From positions 1 through 61,040 of the forward strand of contig CAYVCL010000005.1 of NCBI GenBank assembly GCA_964450185.1: a DNA stretch of 61,040 bases. The letters are read 5' to 3'. The number at the start of each line of letters is the position of its first letter. Positions within the stretch are counted from its first letter, which is position 1. Below the pieces are notes generated by a model. That model searched no databases. It had not been told where the DNA came from and saw only the letters and a list, made by a program, of their open reading frames with translations. The stretch comes from RUG11237 sp964450185. Lineage in GTDB: Bacteria > Bacillota > Clostridia > Lachnospirales > Lachnospiraceae. This document shows positions 8,324-18,488 of the stretch, in pieces. The position numbers and the translations under genes are program-made.

Positions 8324-10357
8324 ATGAAAAAGGCGGATATTGGCGTAGGTTTGTATTTGTTAGCAGCCTTTGTATTCTTTATTATTTCAATACCTTCTGG
8401 AATGTTAGATTTCTTACTGGCATTTAATATTGCCATAGCATTGGTGGTATTATTCCAGTGTTTGTATGTGAAGGAAGTACTGGATATGTCTTTCTTCCCA
8501 TCACTGTTGTTATTTACAACAATTTTTAGAATAGCTTTGAATGTTTCATCTACCAAATTGATTTTGTCTACCGGTGATGCCGGAAGCGTAGTAGAAACAT
8601 TTGGTAAATTCGTAGGTGGAAATAACCTTGTAATTGGTGTTATTGTTTTTATCATCTTGATTTTAATTCAGTTCATGGTAATCAATAAAGGTTCTGAACG
8701 TGTGGCTGAAGTAACAGCACGTTTCACTTTGGATGCCATGCCTGGTAAACAGATGGCGATTGATGCGGATTTGAATACTGGAGCAATCAGTGATGAAGAA
8801 GCAAAAATCAGAAGAGAGAAAATACAGAGAGAAGCAAGCTTCTTTGGTTCCATGGATGGTGCTGTAAAGTACGTAAAAGGTGATGCTATTGCCGGTTTGT
8901 GTATTACAGCAATCAATGTAGTTGGTGGTATTGTTATGGGTGTAATGTTCCGTGATATGGAAGTTACGGACGCGTTACAGCATTATACCATTCTTACTAT
9001 CGGTGATGGTCTGGTATCCCAGATTCCGTCCCTGTTGATTTCATTGTCTACAGGTCTTTTGGTAACCAAGGGCTCCGATAACAGAGATATCGGAGATACT
9101 ATGCTGAACCAGTTGTTCGGTACTCCGAAGGTAATGTATATGGTAGGTGCTGCTATGTGTTTATTAGCAATTGCAACACCACTTCCTACCGTTGTGTTCC
9201 TTGCATTTGGTATCGCATTTATTTTGATTGGATATAACACTCAGAATAAAAAGGAAGTTGCTGCCATTGAAAGCGAAGTGGAAACCTCAGATTCCGATGC
9301 AGAAGAAATTCGTCGTCCGGAAAATGTGGTATCCTTATTGCAGGTGGATCCAATTGAACTTGAGTTTGGTTATGGTATTATTCCATTAGCGGATGTAAAT
9401 CAGGGTGGTGACTTGTTAGACCGAGTGGTTATGATAAGACGTCAGATCGCATTAGAACTTGGTACGGTAGTTCCAATTATTCGTTTGCGAGATAACATTC
9501 AGTTGAATCCAAACCAGTATATCATTAAAATTAAAGGAATTCAGTTGAGTGAAGGTGAAATTCTCTTTGACCACTATATGGCAATGAATCCGGGCTATGT
9601 GGAGGAAGAAATTACAGGTATTCCAACCTTTGAACCATCTTTCCATTTACCGGCTATCTGGATTACAGAGAGTCAGCGAGAAAGAGCAGAGAGTCTTGGC
9701 TATACAGTAGTTGATCCACCATCAATTATTGCTACACATTTAACAGAAGTAATCAGAAAGCATATTGATGAACTTCTGACAAGACAGGATGTACAGCAGT
9801 TGATAGATAATTTAAAAGAAAATCATCCATCACTGGTGGACGAGCTTGTGCCAAAGCTTCTTGGAATTGGAGAAATTCAGAAAGTGTTACAGAATCTTTT
9901 AAGAGAAGGAATATCAATCCGAGATTTGCTTACAATCTGTGAAACTCTTGCAGATCATGCAACAGCAACAAGAGATACAGATGTATTGACAGAATATGTA
10001 AGACAGAGCTTAAAGAGAGCGATTTCTTCAAAATATTTTTCTGCCAATGAAACTACCAGTGTAGTAACATTGGATCCAAAGATTGAGCAGGAAATTATGA
10101 ATTCTGTAAAACAGACAGAACAGGGTGCATATCTTACATTGGAACCGGAAAAAACAAAGAATATTATCAATTCGGTTCAGGAAGAAGTGAATAAGTTAGA
10201 GAATTTAGGAAAGAATCCTATCGTTATCACATCACCTATTGTAAGAATGTATTTTAAAAAGCTTACAGAAGATTATTTTAGTGATTTGGTGGTTGTTTCT
10301 TACAACGAAATTGAATCAAATGTAGAATTACAGTCAGTTGGGATGGTGACAGGTTAA
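8324..10357 (+). CDS. flhA: Flagellar export gate protein FlhA
   Basis: Large export-gate subunit, about 677 residues. The N-terminal half has eight predicted membrane segments and the FHIPEP-type loop (FVVINKGSERVAEVTARFTLDAMPGKQMAIDADL region); the C-terminal half is the cytoplasmic substrate-docking domain. ATG 8324 follows AGGAAGGTG; GTG 8318 is a possible alternative. flhF follows directly. Confidence 0.96.
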   Translation: MKKADIGVGLYLLAAFVFFIISIPSGMLDFLLAFNIAIALVVLFQCLYVKEVLDMSFFPSLLLFTTIFRIALNVSSTKLILSTGDAGSVVETFGKFVGGNNLVIGVIVFIILILIQFMVINKGSERVAEVTARFTLDAMPGKQMAIDADLNTGAISDEEAKIRREKIQREASFFGSMDGAVKYVKGDAIAGLCITAINVVGGIVMGVMFRDMEVTDALQHYTILTIGDGLVSQIPSLLISLSTGLLVTKGSDNRDIGDTMLNQLFGTPKVMYMVGAAMCLLAIATPLPTVVFLAFGIAFILIGYNTQNKKEVAAIESEVETSDSDAEEIRRPENVVSLLQVDPIELEFGYGIIPLADVNQGGDLLDRVVMIRRQIALELGTVVPIIRLRDNIQLNPNQYIIKIKGIQLSEGEILFDHYMAMNPGYVEEEITGIPTFEPSFHLPAIWITESQRERAESLGYTVVDPPSIIATHLTEVIRKHIDELLTRQDVQQLIDNLKENHPSLVDELVPKLLGIGEIQKVLQNLLREGISIRDLLTICETLADHATATRDTDVLTEYVRQSLKRAISSKYFSANETTSVVTLDPKIEQEIMNSVKQTEQGAYLTLEPEKTKNIINSVQEEVNKLENLGKNPIVITSPIVRMYFKKLTEDYFSDLVVVSYNEIESNVELQSVGMVTG

Positions 10358-10358
10358 A

Positions 10359-11576
10359 ATGGTAATCAAGAAATTTCAGGCATCTTCGGAAAGTGAAGCC
10401 ATGATGCAGGTGAAAGAAGAAATGGGCAGCGATGCTGTCATTATGAATATAAAGAAAACAAAACATAAGGGTGTTATGAAGCTGTTTAAGCCTACAATGG
10501 TGGAAGTAACAGCAGCTTTGGAAGAAGCAAATGACGCTCCGATTGTTCCTAAAAAACAGGAAAATGTGAATTTAGTGGCAGATGAGCCGGTGAAGTTTGC
10601 GGTAGAAACAGAAGCAAAACCAATGGTACAGGAAGTACCAAAACCTCAGGTGCAGATACCGCAAAATGTAGCAGCGAAAACCGAAACTGCCATAGAAGCA
10701 AAGCTGGATAATCTCCAGAATTTGTTGGAAAAGCAGATGGGTAAGGAAGTTGTAAACGAAACAGAAGAAATGGAAGAAAAAGATGAAAATATGAAATTTC
10801 TTCAGCTGATTTACAATACTTTATTAGACAATGAAGTGCAGGAAAAATATGCAAATCAGATTATTGATGAAATTTCTGCATCAGGAAAAGAAAACGTAAG
10901 TGTTGACACGTTACTTGCAAATGTTTATCAGAAAATGATTTTAAAATTTGGAGAGCCGGCACCGGTAACGGAAAACAAAAAGGGAACAAAGATTATTTTC
11001 TTTATTGGGCCTACAGGAGTTGGAAAGACAACAACAGTAGCCAAAATTGCATCCAAATTAAAATTAGAACAGAAGAAAAAAGTCGCATTATTGACAACAG
11101 ACACATATCGTATTGCGGCTACAGAGCAGCTTCACACTTATGCAGAAATTTTAGATGTTCCATTTCAGGTAATATATACACCGGAGGAATTAAAGGAAAC
11201 AAAAGAAGAATGGAAAGATTACGATATTATTCTGGCGGATACTGCAGGACATTCGCCAAGTAATCAGGAACAGCATGATGATTTAAAACATTTTATTGAT
11301 TCCGTAGATGATGCAGAAAAGGATTTGTATTTGGTAGTAAGTGCTACAACAAAATACAGAGATTTGTTGAAGATAGTAGATTCTTATAAGGACCTTAAAC
11401 AGGTAAAAATTATTTTTACAAAATTAGATGAAACTACAACATTTGGAAATATATTGAATGTGCGAATGTATACAAACGCAAAGTTATCTTATATGACAAG
11501 CGGACAGAATGTTCCTGATGATATCAGCCTTTTAGATGCACAGAAAATAGTAAGAAAACTTTTAGGAGGCCATTAA
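10359..11576 (+). CDS. flhF: SRP-family GTPase FlhF
   Basis: SRP-type GTPase controlling flagellar placement and number. The N-terminus starts VIKKFQASSESEAMMQVKEEMG, typical of FlhF; a variable linker (about 60-145) is followed by the NG domain with P-loop GPTGVGKTTTVAKIA, DTYRIAATEQL and ADTAGHSP, and TKLDE near the end. Its stop overlaps the flhG start by 1 nt, consistent with the partners being made together. Confidence 0.94.
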   Translation: MVIKKFQASSESEAMMQVKEEMGSDAVIMNIKKTKHKGVMKLFKPTMVEVTAALEEANDAPIVPKKQENVNLVADEPVKFAVETEAKPMVQEVPKPQVQIPQNVAAKTETAIEAKLDNLQNLLEKQMGKEVVNETEEMEEKDENMKFLQLIYNTLLDNEVQEKYANQIIDEISASGKENVSVDTLLANVYQKMILKFGEPAPVTENKKGTKIIFFIGPTGVGKTTTVAKIASKLKLEQKKKVALLTTDTYRIAATEQLHTYAEILDVPFQVIYTPEELKETKEEWKDYDIILADTAGHSPSNQEQHDDLKHFIDSVDDAEKDLYLVVSATTKYRDLLKIVDSYKDLKQVKIIFTKLDETTTFGNILNVRMYTNAKLSYMTSGQNVPDDISLLDAQKIVRKLLGGH

Positions 11577-12460
11577 TGGATCAGGCAGAGCAGCTTCGAA
11601 ATATTATAAAAATGAATCATATCCGGCAAAAATCCACTGCCAGAGTGATTACAATTACCAGTGGAAAAGGTGGCGTTGGAAAATCAAATGTTGCCATCAA
11701 TCTGGGAATTCAGTTGAAGAAGATGGGGCTGAAGGTAATAATTTTAGATGCTGATTTTGGCCTAGCCAATATTGAAGTTATGTTTGGTACCATTCCTAAG
11801 TATAATCTTAGGGATGCCGTTGAAGGAAAGAAAAATTTGAAGGATATTATCACCGAAGGGCCTATGGGTGTACAGTTTATTTCCGGTGGTAATGGTGTGG
11901 AAGGATTAGCGAATTTAAACAAAATACAGTTGTCTAATCTGCTTAGGGGAATGGAGCAGTTAGATGAACTGGCAGATGTGATTTTGATTGATACCGCAGC
12001 AGGTATTTCTGATAATGTTATGGAATTTGTAGCATCCGGAAGCGAGGTTTTGCTGGTGACTACACCGGAACCGACTTCTCTTACAGATTCTTATTCATTA
12101 TTGAAGGCATTGAATAATTACTCTGGATTTTCCAAGGAGAATACAGAGGTTAAAATAATAGCAAATAAAGTTTCTAATATGGTGGAAGGCAGAAATCTAT
12201 TTACAAAATTGAACCTTGTAACAGAAAAATTTTTAAATATGTCACTTGGATTTTCGGGAGCGATTCCTATGGACGAGCAGATTATTAAGGCAGTCATGAA
12301 ACAATCCCCAATTTCTATAAGTTATCCTAATGCAAAAGCTTCCAAAGCTTTTGAACGACTGGCAGCACAGTTGACCGGAACACAGATGACAGGAAATAAG
12401 AGAAGTCTTGCAGAAGTGTTCTCAAATTATTTCCACAGGAAATCAGATAAGCGAGAGTGA
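11576..12460 (+). CDS. flhG: Flagellum number regulator FlhG (MinD-like ATPase)
   Basis: MinD/ParA-type ATPase (also YlxH) that works with FlhF to set flagellum number. The deviant Walker A ITSGKGGVGKSNVAINLG is at about 25-42, followed by DADFGLANIEVMFG and the Walker B-like DVILIDTAAGIS. A membrane-targeting C-terminus may be present. The start overlaps the flhF stop (TAATG). Confidence 0.94.
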   Translation: MDQAEQLRNIIKMNHIRQKSTARVITITSGKGGVGKSNVAINLGIQLKKMGLKVIILDADFGLANIEVMFGTIPKYNLRDAVEGKKNLKDIITEGPMGVQFISGGNGVEGLANLNKIQLSNLLRGMEQLDELADVILIDTAAGISDNVMEFVASGSEVLLVTTPEPTSLTDSYSLLKALNNYSGFSKENTEVKIIANKVSNMVEGRNLFTKLNLVTEKFLNMSLGFSGAIPMDEQIIKAVMKQSPISISYPNAKASKAFERLAAQLTGTQMTGNKRSLAEVFSNYFHRKSDKRE

Positions 12461-12465
12461 TTAGT

Positions 12466-13191
12466 ATGGTAACAAAAGTTATTAGAGTAGGTGACAAGAT
12501 TGACTTGGTAGAAAGCAATACCACTGTTAATAACGAGGAAGAAAAAAAGGTTTACAGAAGTCAGGTATATGATGTTGTAGGAGAAGAACAGCTGAAAATT
12601 GCTATGCCTCAGGAAAAAGGCAAGCTTCTTTTGTTACATTTAGAAGCAGTATATCGACTTCAGTTTTATACAGAAACAGGCTTGTATGAATGTAAGGGAA
12701 AGGTGATAGACCGATACAAAACAGATAATGTTTATGTAGTTGTGGTAGATATTATATCTGCTATGAAAAAGATTCAAAGACGAGAATTTTATCGTTTGAA
12801 TTGTCTTTTGGAAGGGCAGATACATAGTTTGGATGAAGAAGAGCTGATGGCGGGGGATTTAAAACGGATTTTGCGTATGCATGAGTCTAACCGACCAGTG
12901 TATAAAGATGCCGTTATTGTGGACATCAGCGGAGGAGGTGCAAGAATCGCTACCGATTATCAGGTAGACGAAGATAGTTATATCATATTAAAATTTCAAG
13001 TGAATTTTAAGGATGATTTTCAGGAGTATAGACTTTTGGCCCATGTGGTAACGGTCAAGAAACTGGAAAACAAGAAGAAGGATTATGAACTGCGAATTGA
13101 GTTTGAGCAGATTGATAATAATGTTAGGGAGTCACTGATAAAATATATCTTTGAGGAAGAACGCAAAAAAAGAAAAAGTGAAAAGAGTTGA
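12466..13191 (+). CDS. PilZ-domain flagellar brake protein (YcgR-like)
   Basis: Probable c-di-GMP receptor acting on the motor. The N-terminal YcgR-like domain is followed by a PilZ domain that opens with the arginine-rich QRREFYRLNC (about 103-112) and contains VDISGGGARI (about 150-160); RxxxR and (D/N)xSxxG are the c-di-GMP binding residues. I chose ATG 12466 over GTG 12457. It lies between flhG and cheB, a usual site in Clostridia. Confidence 0.88.
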   Translation: MVTKVIRVGDKIDLVESNTTVNNEEEKKVYRSQVYDVVGEEQLKIAMPQEKGKLLLLHLEAVYRLQFYTETGLYECKGKVIDRYKTDNVYVVVVDIISAMKKIQRREFYRLNCLLEGQIHSLDEEELMAGDLKRILRMHESNRPVYKDAVIVDISGGGARIATDYQVDEDSYIILKFQVNFKDDFQEYRLLAHVVTVKKLENKKKDYELRIEFEQIDNNVRESLIKYIFEEERKKRKSEKS

Positions 13192-13196
13192 TTATA

Positions 13197-14330
13197 ATGG
13201 ATGGGAAGAAAAAAATATTAGTTGTAGATGACTCTGCACTTATGAGAAGGGTAGTCTGTGATATAATAAATTCAGATGAAAACTTCGTGGTAGCTGATAT
13301 AGCCAAAGATGGTGTAGAGGCGTTTGCATTATTAACAGATAACCAATATGATGTGGTGGTTCTGGATATTAATATGCCACGAATGTCCGGGCTTGAATTG
13401 CTTGAAAAAATGCATAAGCTAAAAATGAGGGCGAATATCATCATGAACAGCACTTTGACAAAAGAAGGTGCAGCAGAAACCATCAGAGCCTTAGAATTAG
13501 GTGCGGTTGATTTTGTGACGAAACCGGATAACTTTATAGCTGCTAAGGGAAATGATTTTAGAGAAGCTTTATTGGGGACAATCAGAGTGGTATCTCAGAT
13601 AAAAACACCAAGGAAGCATTTGACCAGCAGACCGGCAATGGGGGCTGGAGCTGGTACAGCCATACCAAGGCAGACGGTAAAGACACAGATGCACAGCCTG
13701 AGTAGAGAAAATGATATTAAGACCAGACAGGGAAATAAACCGATTGGTAATAAAAAGAACAAAATCATTGCATTGGCTTGCTCAACGGGGGGACCAAAAT
13801 CATTACAGAGTGTAATACCATTGTTGCCAGCGGATTTACCTTATCCGATGTTAGTTGTACAGCATATGCCTGCAGGATTTACAAAATCCTTAGCAGACAG
13901 ATTAAATGATGTAAGCAAAATAGAAGTAAAAGAGGCAGCAGAAGGGGATGTTTTGAAGGCCGGATGTGTATATATAGCACCGGGTGGAAAACATATGCAG
14001 GTGAAAGAAACAGGTGGTCAGCATAAGATTATGCTTACCGACGAGCCACCAAGAGAAGGTGTAAAGCCATGTGCAAACTACATGTATGAGTCATTAGCAA
14101 AAAGCTCATACGAAGAAGTGATTTGTGTAGTTATGACAGGTATGGGTGCAGATGGGACAAAAGGTATTAAGTATTTGGATGAAAGGAAAAAAACGTATGT
14201 AATCTCTCAGGATGAAGCATCCTGTGTAGTTTATGGAATGCCAAAGGCAATAGCAGAAACTGGTCTTGTTGATGAAGTAGTAGCATTGACCAAGATTACA
14301 GAAACAATTTTAAAGAATTTGGGGGTATGA
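13197..14330 (+). CDS. cheB: Chemotaxis protein-glutamate methylesterase CheB
   Basis: Methylesterase/deamidase resetting chemoreceptors. The receiver domain (about 1-125) has D11-D12 and phosphoacceptor D57 (LDINMPRMSG). The catalytic domain (about 190-375) has the active-site Ser in ALACSTGGPKSL, the His in VVQHMPAGF, and the Asp in VVMTGMGADGTKG. ATG 13197 is preferred over TTG 13188. cheA follows 4 nt after the stop. Confidence 0.95.
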   Translation: MDGKKKILVVDDSALMRRVVCDIINSDENFVVADIAKDGVEAFALLTDNQYDVVVLDINMPRMSGLELLEKMHKLKMRANIIMNSTLTKEGAAETIRALELGAVDFVTKPDNFIAAKGNDFREALLGTIRVVSQIKTPRKHLTSRPAMGAGAGTAIPRQTVKTQMHSLSRENDIKTRQGNKPIGNKKNKIIALACSTGGPKSLQSVIPLLPADLPYPMLVVQHMPAGFTKSLADRLNDVSKIEVKEAAEGDVLKAGCVYIAPGGKHMQVKETGGQHKIMLTDEPPREGVKPCANYMYESLAKSSYEEVICVVMTGMGADGTKGIKYLDERKKTYVISQDEASCVVYGMPKAIAETGLVDEVVALTKITETILKNLGV

Positions 14331-14334
14331 CAAA

Positions 14335-16428
14335 ATGGATACAAGTCAATATTTGGAGATTTTTATCGACGAAACAAAAGAGCATTTACAGAATCTGAAT
14401 GAGCAGCTGTTAGTTCTTGAAAAAGAACCGGATAATGCAGATACAATCAATGAAATCTTCCGTGCAGCCCATTCATTGAAAGGTATGGCAGGTACCATGG
14501 GATACAAACGTATGCAGCGTTTAACTCATGATACAGAAAACGTCTTTTCTGAAATTAGAAATGGTAAAATGAAGGTTTCAGCAGGACTTATTGATACCTT
14601 GTTTCAGAGTCTTGATGCGTTGGAAGGTTATTTGGAAAACATTCAGCAGACAGCAGATGAAGGTACAGATGATCATGAACCTATCATCAAACAGTTGAAT
14701 GATATTCTGGCAAGTGGAACAGGTGCCGCACCGGCTGCAGCACCAACAACAGCACCAGCTGCCGATGAAAAGAAAAAAGAAGCAGCAGATGATGAAAAAC
14801 TGGCAAGAAAATACAAAAACATGAAGCTGGAAGAACATGAAATTACTGCTATGGGTGAAGCTTATAAGAAAAATATGAGCGTATATGGAATGACTGTATA
14901 TATTCAGAAATCCTGTATCTTAAAAGCAGCAAGAGCATTTCTGGTATTTAAGGCTTTGGAAGAAATTGGGGAAATTATTGTATCTGAGCCAAGCGTACAG
15001 GATATTGAAGATGAAAAATTTGATTTTGACTTTAGTTTATATCTGATTACAGAAGCAAATGAAGAAAAAGTGAAAAAGATTGTAACATCTGTTTCTGAAA
15101 TTGAAGATGTAATAGTGGAGAAGATTGAAAATACAGAATCGATTTCGGGTTCTGCAGAAGCAAAAACAGAAGGAAAACCGGAAGTGAAGGAAGAAAAACC
15201 TGCACAGGCAGCAGCGCAGGCAGCACCAGCAAAACAGGCGGCACCTGCAAAACAGGCAGCAAAACCGGTTGTAAACAGAACTGTTCGTGTGGATATCGAA
15301 AAGCTGGATGCTTTGATGAATCAGGTCAGCGAGCTTATTATCGCAAAGAACAGTCTTGTTTCCATCAGTTCCACAGAAAGTGCAGATGCAACTTTACAGG
15401 GACTGCATGAACAGATTGAATATTTGGAAAGAATCACAACCAATCTTCACGAATCTGTAATGAAAGTACGAATGGTACCAATCGAAAGCGTTGTAAGCCG
15501 CTTCCCAAGAATGATTCGTGATATTTCCAAGAAATTGGATAAGAAGATGGAATTATACATGACTGGTGAAGATACAGAACTTGATAGAACTGTTATCGAT
15601 GAAATCGGTGATCCATTGATGCACTTACTTCGTAACTCTGCGGACCATGGTTTGGAAGCAAATGATGTGCGTGTTCAGAGAGGAAAAGAAGAAGTTGGTT
15701 CTATTTTCTTAAATGCATATCAGGAAGGTAATAACGTTATCATCGAAGTTGGGGATGATGGTAATGGTATTGATGTGGAAAGTGTTAAGTCAAAAGGTAT
15801 CGAAAGAGGTATCATCACACCAGAACAGGCGGAAACAATGTCAGACAAAGATATTATTGGCTTGTTGTTTATGCCAAGCTTTTCCATGGCGAAAAAGGTT
15901 TCTGACCTTTCCGGTAGAGGTGTAGGACTTGACGTTGTTAAGTCAAAGATTGAATCTCTTGGTGGCGATGTAGAAGTTAAAACAAAACTTGGAGAAGGAA
16001 CCACATTTGTTATCAGACTTCCACTGACACTTGCTATTATTCAGGCATTGATGGTAGAACTTGGTGGAGAAAAATACGCAATTTCATTAAGTACAATTCA
16101 GACAATAGAAGATATTTCCGTATCCGATATTAAATATGTACAGTCAAAAGAAGTAATCCACATCCGTGGTGCGGTTATTCCAATTATCAGACTGGACAAG
16201 ATTTTGGATATCGAACCAAGAGAAGAAGAACCGGAAAATCTTACTGTAGTTATTATCAAGAAGGGTGATAAACAGGCTGGTCTTGTGGTAGACAACTTAA
16301 TCGGACAGCAAGAAATCGTTATCAAATCTCTTGGTAAATACATTGATAATACAAAGATTATCAGCGGTGCAACTATTCTTGGTGATGGTGAAGTAGCATT
16401 AATTCTTGACACAAATGTATTAATTTAG
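14335..16428 (+). CDS. cheA: Chemotaxis histidine kinase CheA
   Basis: Central kinase of chemotaxis, 697 residues. Domains in order: HPt with phosphoaccepting H46 (FRAAHSLKGMAGTMGY), an Ala/Pro linker, a P2-type CheY/CheB docking domain, a second Ala/Gln-rich linker (about 280-315), the dimerisation helices, the ATPase domain (HLLRNSADHGLE, VGDDGNGI, GRGVGLDVV), and a C-terminal CheW-like domain. It phosphorylates CheY and CheB encoded in the same operon. Confidence 0.96.
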   Translation: MDTSQYLEIFIDETKEHLQNLNEQLLVLEKEPDNADTINEIFRAAHSLKGMAGTMGYKRMQRLTHDTENVFSEIRNGKMKVSAGLIDTLFQSLDALEGYLENIQQTADEGTDDHEPIIKQLNDILASGTGAAPAAAPTTAPAADEKKKEAADDEKLARKYKNMKLEEHEITAMGEAYKKNMSVYGMTVYIQKSCILKAARAFLVFKALEEIGEIIVSEPSVQDIEDEKFDFDFSLYLITEANEEKVKKIVTSVSEIEDVIVEKIENTESISGSAEAKTEGKPEVKEEKPAQAAAQAAPAKQAAPAKQAAKPVVNRTVRVDIEKLDALMNQVSELIIAKNSLVSISSTESADATLQGLHEQIEYLERITTNLHESVMKVRMVPIESVVSRFPRMIRDISKKLDKKMELYMTGEDTELDRTVIDEIGDPLMHLLRNSADHGLEANDVRVQRGKEEVGSIFLNAYQEGNNVIIEVGDDGNGIDVESVKSKGIERGIITPEQAETMSDKDIIGLLFMPSFSMAKKVSDLSGRGVGLDVVKSKIESLGGDVEVKTKLGEGTTFVIRLPLTLAIIQALMVELGGEKYAISLSTIQTIEDISVSDIKYVQSKEVIHIRGAVIPIIRLDKILDIEPREEEPENLTVVIIKKGDKQAGLVVDNLIGQQEIVIKSLGKYIDNTKIISGATILGDGEVALILDTNVLI

Positions 16429-16440
16429 GGGGTGTTTGTT

Positions 16441-16899
16441 GTGGAAGATAACAAAGTAGGATTAGAAGGTATACAGTACATAGTTGTAAAAATTGGTAGT
16501 GAACAGTATGGTATTGATATCAAATATGTAGATAATATCGTGCGTTTGCAGAAAATTACAAGAGTACCAAAGATTCAAAATTATTTTAAAGGTGTTATTA
16601 ACTTGCGAGGTGAAATCGTTCCGGTTATGAGCTTAAGATTAAAAATGAATCAGCCGGAAAGTGAATACACCAATGCAGCAAGAATCATTATTCTGAAATT
16701 GGAACCACAGGCAGCAATCGGAATGATTGTTGATGAAGTAAAAGAAGTGGTAACATTGGATGAAGATGAAATTGAAAAAGTAGTATACAATGCAAAAGAT
16801 GAAAATGCCGGATATATTATCGGAATTGGTAAACATGAAGGCGAATTGATTTCATTACTTGATTTAAATGCAGTAATCGGTGAAAAAGAGAACGCGTAA
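16441..16899 (+). CDS. cheW: Chemotaxis coupling protein CheW
   Basis: Adaptor linking chemoreceptors to CheA. One CheW domain of about 152 residues, with GIDIKYVDNIVRL and the NLRGEIVPVMSLRLK signature. I chose GTG 16441, with GGGGGTG upstream; GTG 16432 is also in frame. It follows cheA and precedes cheC. Confidence 0.95.
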   Translation: MEDNKVGLEGIQYIVVKIGSEQYGIDIKYVDNIVRLQKITRVPKIQNYFKGVINLRGEIVPVMSLRLKMNQPESEYTNAARIIILKLEPQAAIGMIVDEVKEVVTLDEDEIEKVVYNAKDENAGYIIGIGKHEGELISLLDLNAVIGEKENA

Positions 16900-16914
16900 G
16901 GTGGTGATGTCGTA

Positions 16915-17529
16915 ATGTCAAAAGTTAATCTAAATGAGATAGATAATAAATATTACGATGTGCTACGTGAAATAGGAAATATCGGTGCAGGAAATGCAAC
17001 AACAGCGCTTGCCCAGCTTCTGAATATGAAGCTGGACATGCGTGTTCCTAAAGTAGAATTGCTGGAATTCAATAAGCTGGCAGAAACTATTTGTGGAGAA
17101 GAAGATATTGTTGTTGGTATTTATTTATTCTTGGAAGGCGATATTAATGGAAGTATGATGTTTATGTTAGAAGAACAGTCTTCCCATATACTGGTAAATC
17201 ATTTAATGGGAAGAGATACTGCCAATATGGAACCTTTCAATGAAATGGATTTTTCAGCATTACAGGAGATAGGAAATATTATCACGGGTGCATATCTTTC
17301 ATCCCTTTCGGGATTAACCGGGTTATATATTAACGCCTCAGTTCCGTATCTTACGGTAGACATGGCAGGAGCTATTTTAAGTGTTCCGGCTATTGAATTT
17401 GGAAAGTTGGGTGACAGAGCATTGTTAATTGAAACAGAGTTTGGAGATGACATTGCTATTAACGGATACTTTATTTTGATACCTGACATGCCGTCATATG
17501 ATGTAATTTTAAAATCATTAGGTATATAA
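16915..17529 (+). CDS. cheC: CheY-P phosphatase CheC
   Basis: Phosphatase that removes phosphate from CheY and binds CheD. It contains two CheC signatures with the catalytic Glu and Asn: LREIGNIGAGNATTALAQL and LQEIGNIITGAYLSSLSGL. It has no SpoA domain, unlike FliY. Its length (204 residues) is normal, and cheD lies directly downstream. Confidence 0.95.
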   Translation: MSKVNLNEIDNKYYDVLREIGNIGAGNATTALAQLLNMKLDMRVPKVELLEFNKLAETICGEEDIVVGIYLFLEGDINGSMMFMLEEQSSHILVNHLMGRDTANMEPFNEMDFSALQEIGNIITGAYLSSLSGLTGLYINASVPYLTVDMAGAILSVPAIEFGKLGDRALLIETEFGDDIAINGYFILIPDMPSYDVILKSLGI

Positions 17530-17542
17530 AGAGGTGAAGTGA

Positions 17543-18034
17543 ATGGCTGAGATGATAAAAGTGGGAATGGCGGATTTAAAAGTATGCCCATATCCAAATG
17601 CTGTTACAACTTTAGGACTTGGCTCTTGTGTAGGGATTGCATTGTATGATCCGGTAACGAAAGTAGCAGGGCTGGCTCACATTATGCTTCCAGACAGTAC
17701 TCAGATCAGAAATAATGAGAATAAAGCAAAGTTTGCTGATACAGGCATTTTAGAACTGGTAGAGCAGATGGTGAAAGCAGGAGCGAATAAGTCAAGGCTT
17801 GTGGCTAAGATAGCTGGTGGAGCGCAGATGTTTGCGTTTCAAAATGCAAATAATTCGGATATGGTTCGTGTAGGAGAAAGAAATGTAGAATCCACCAAAA
17901 AAGTACTTAAGACGATGAATATCAGAATTCTTTCAGAAGATACAGGGTTGAATTATGGTCGTACGGTAGAGTTTTACTCAGAAACAGGAGATTTTGTCAT
18001 AAAATCTGTTGGCAAACCAATAAAAACCATATAA
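17543..18034 (+). CDS. cheD: Chemoreceptor glutamine deamidase CheD
   Basis: Deamidates chemoreceptor Gln residues and stimulates CheC. The active-site Cys is in LGLGSCVGIALYD and the conserved His in GLAHIMLPDS; the C-terminal part has KIAGGAQMF. 163 residues. It starts 13 nt after cheC, consistent with the CheC-CheD partnership. Confidence 0.95.
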   Translation: MAEMIKVGMADLKVCPYPNAVTTLGLGSCVGIALYDPVTKVAGLAHIMLPDSTQIRNNENKAKFADTGILELVEQMVKAGANKSRLVAKIAGGAQMFAFQNANNSDMVRVGERNVESTKKVLKTMNIRILSEDTGLNYGRTVEFYSETGDFVIKSVGKPIKTI

Positions 18035-18057
18035 AATAGAAGAGAGAAAATGGTAAA

Positions 18058-18101
18058 GCTATAAGCAATTTCGCTTATAGCATGTCGTGTTTATAGACAT
18101 T
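18058..18101 (+). other. Two short hairpins in the cheD-18139 intergenic gap
   Basis: A perfect 9-bp stem GCTATAAGC/GCTTATAGC (18058-18066 with 18073-18081) is followed by a 5-bp stem ATGTC/GACAT (18083-18087 with 18097-18101). No clear T-tract follows, so this is more likely an RNA-processing or stability element, or a weak terminator, than a full intrinsic terminator. Confidence 0.4.
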
Positions 18102-18138
18102 CTTTCTCGAAAAATGAAATATATAGTGGAGGGGTTTG

Positions 18139-18453
18139 ATGAAGACAAAGTATATATCTGCACTGGTAACTTTAACTGCCGGTGCAGTTGTAGCGGTAGC
18201 CGGGCTGATTAGTAAAGCACCAACAGAAATATTTGTAAGAAACGTATTTGTAACGTTGCTGATATCTTTGATTTTTGGATGGATTGCGGAGCGAATTGTA
18301 GCGAAAGCCATAGCTCCGGCACCATCCAGAGATGAAGATGAAGTCTTTGAAAATATCGAAGAAGTGATTCGTCGAGAAGAAGAATACGATGAAAAATATA
18401 ACAATGGGAAAAAGCGTAAGAAAGAAGTGAAAAGAATTCCCGTAGGTGAATAA
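18139..18453 (+). CDS. Small membrane protein of the flagellar operon
   Basis: A 104-residue protein I cannot name. It has two hydrophobic segments (about 6-25 and 34-52) and a highly charged cytoplasmic tail rich in Glu, Arg and Lys. AGTGGAGGGG precedes ATG 18139 (TTG 18136 is directly adjacent). Its place between cheD and fliA suggests a motility role, which is inference only. Confidence 0.8.
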   Translation: MKTKYISALVTLTAGAVVAVAGLISKAPTEIFVRNVFVTLLISLIFGWIAERIVAKAIAPAPSRDEDEVFENIEEVIRREEEYDEKYNNGKKRKKEVKRIPVGE

Positions 18454-18488
18454 GAAAGAGAAAAAGCATTTAAGGAGCGGAGGCTAGA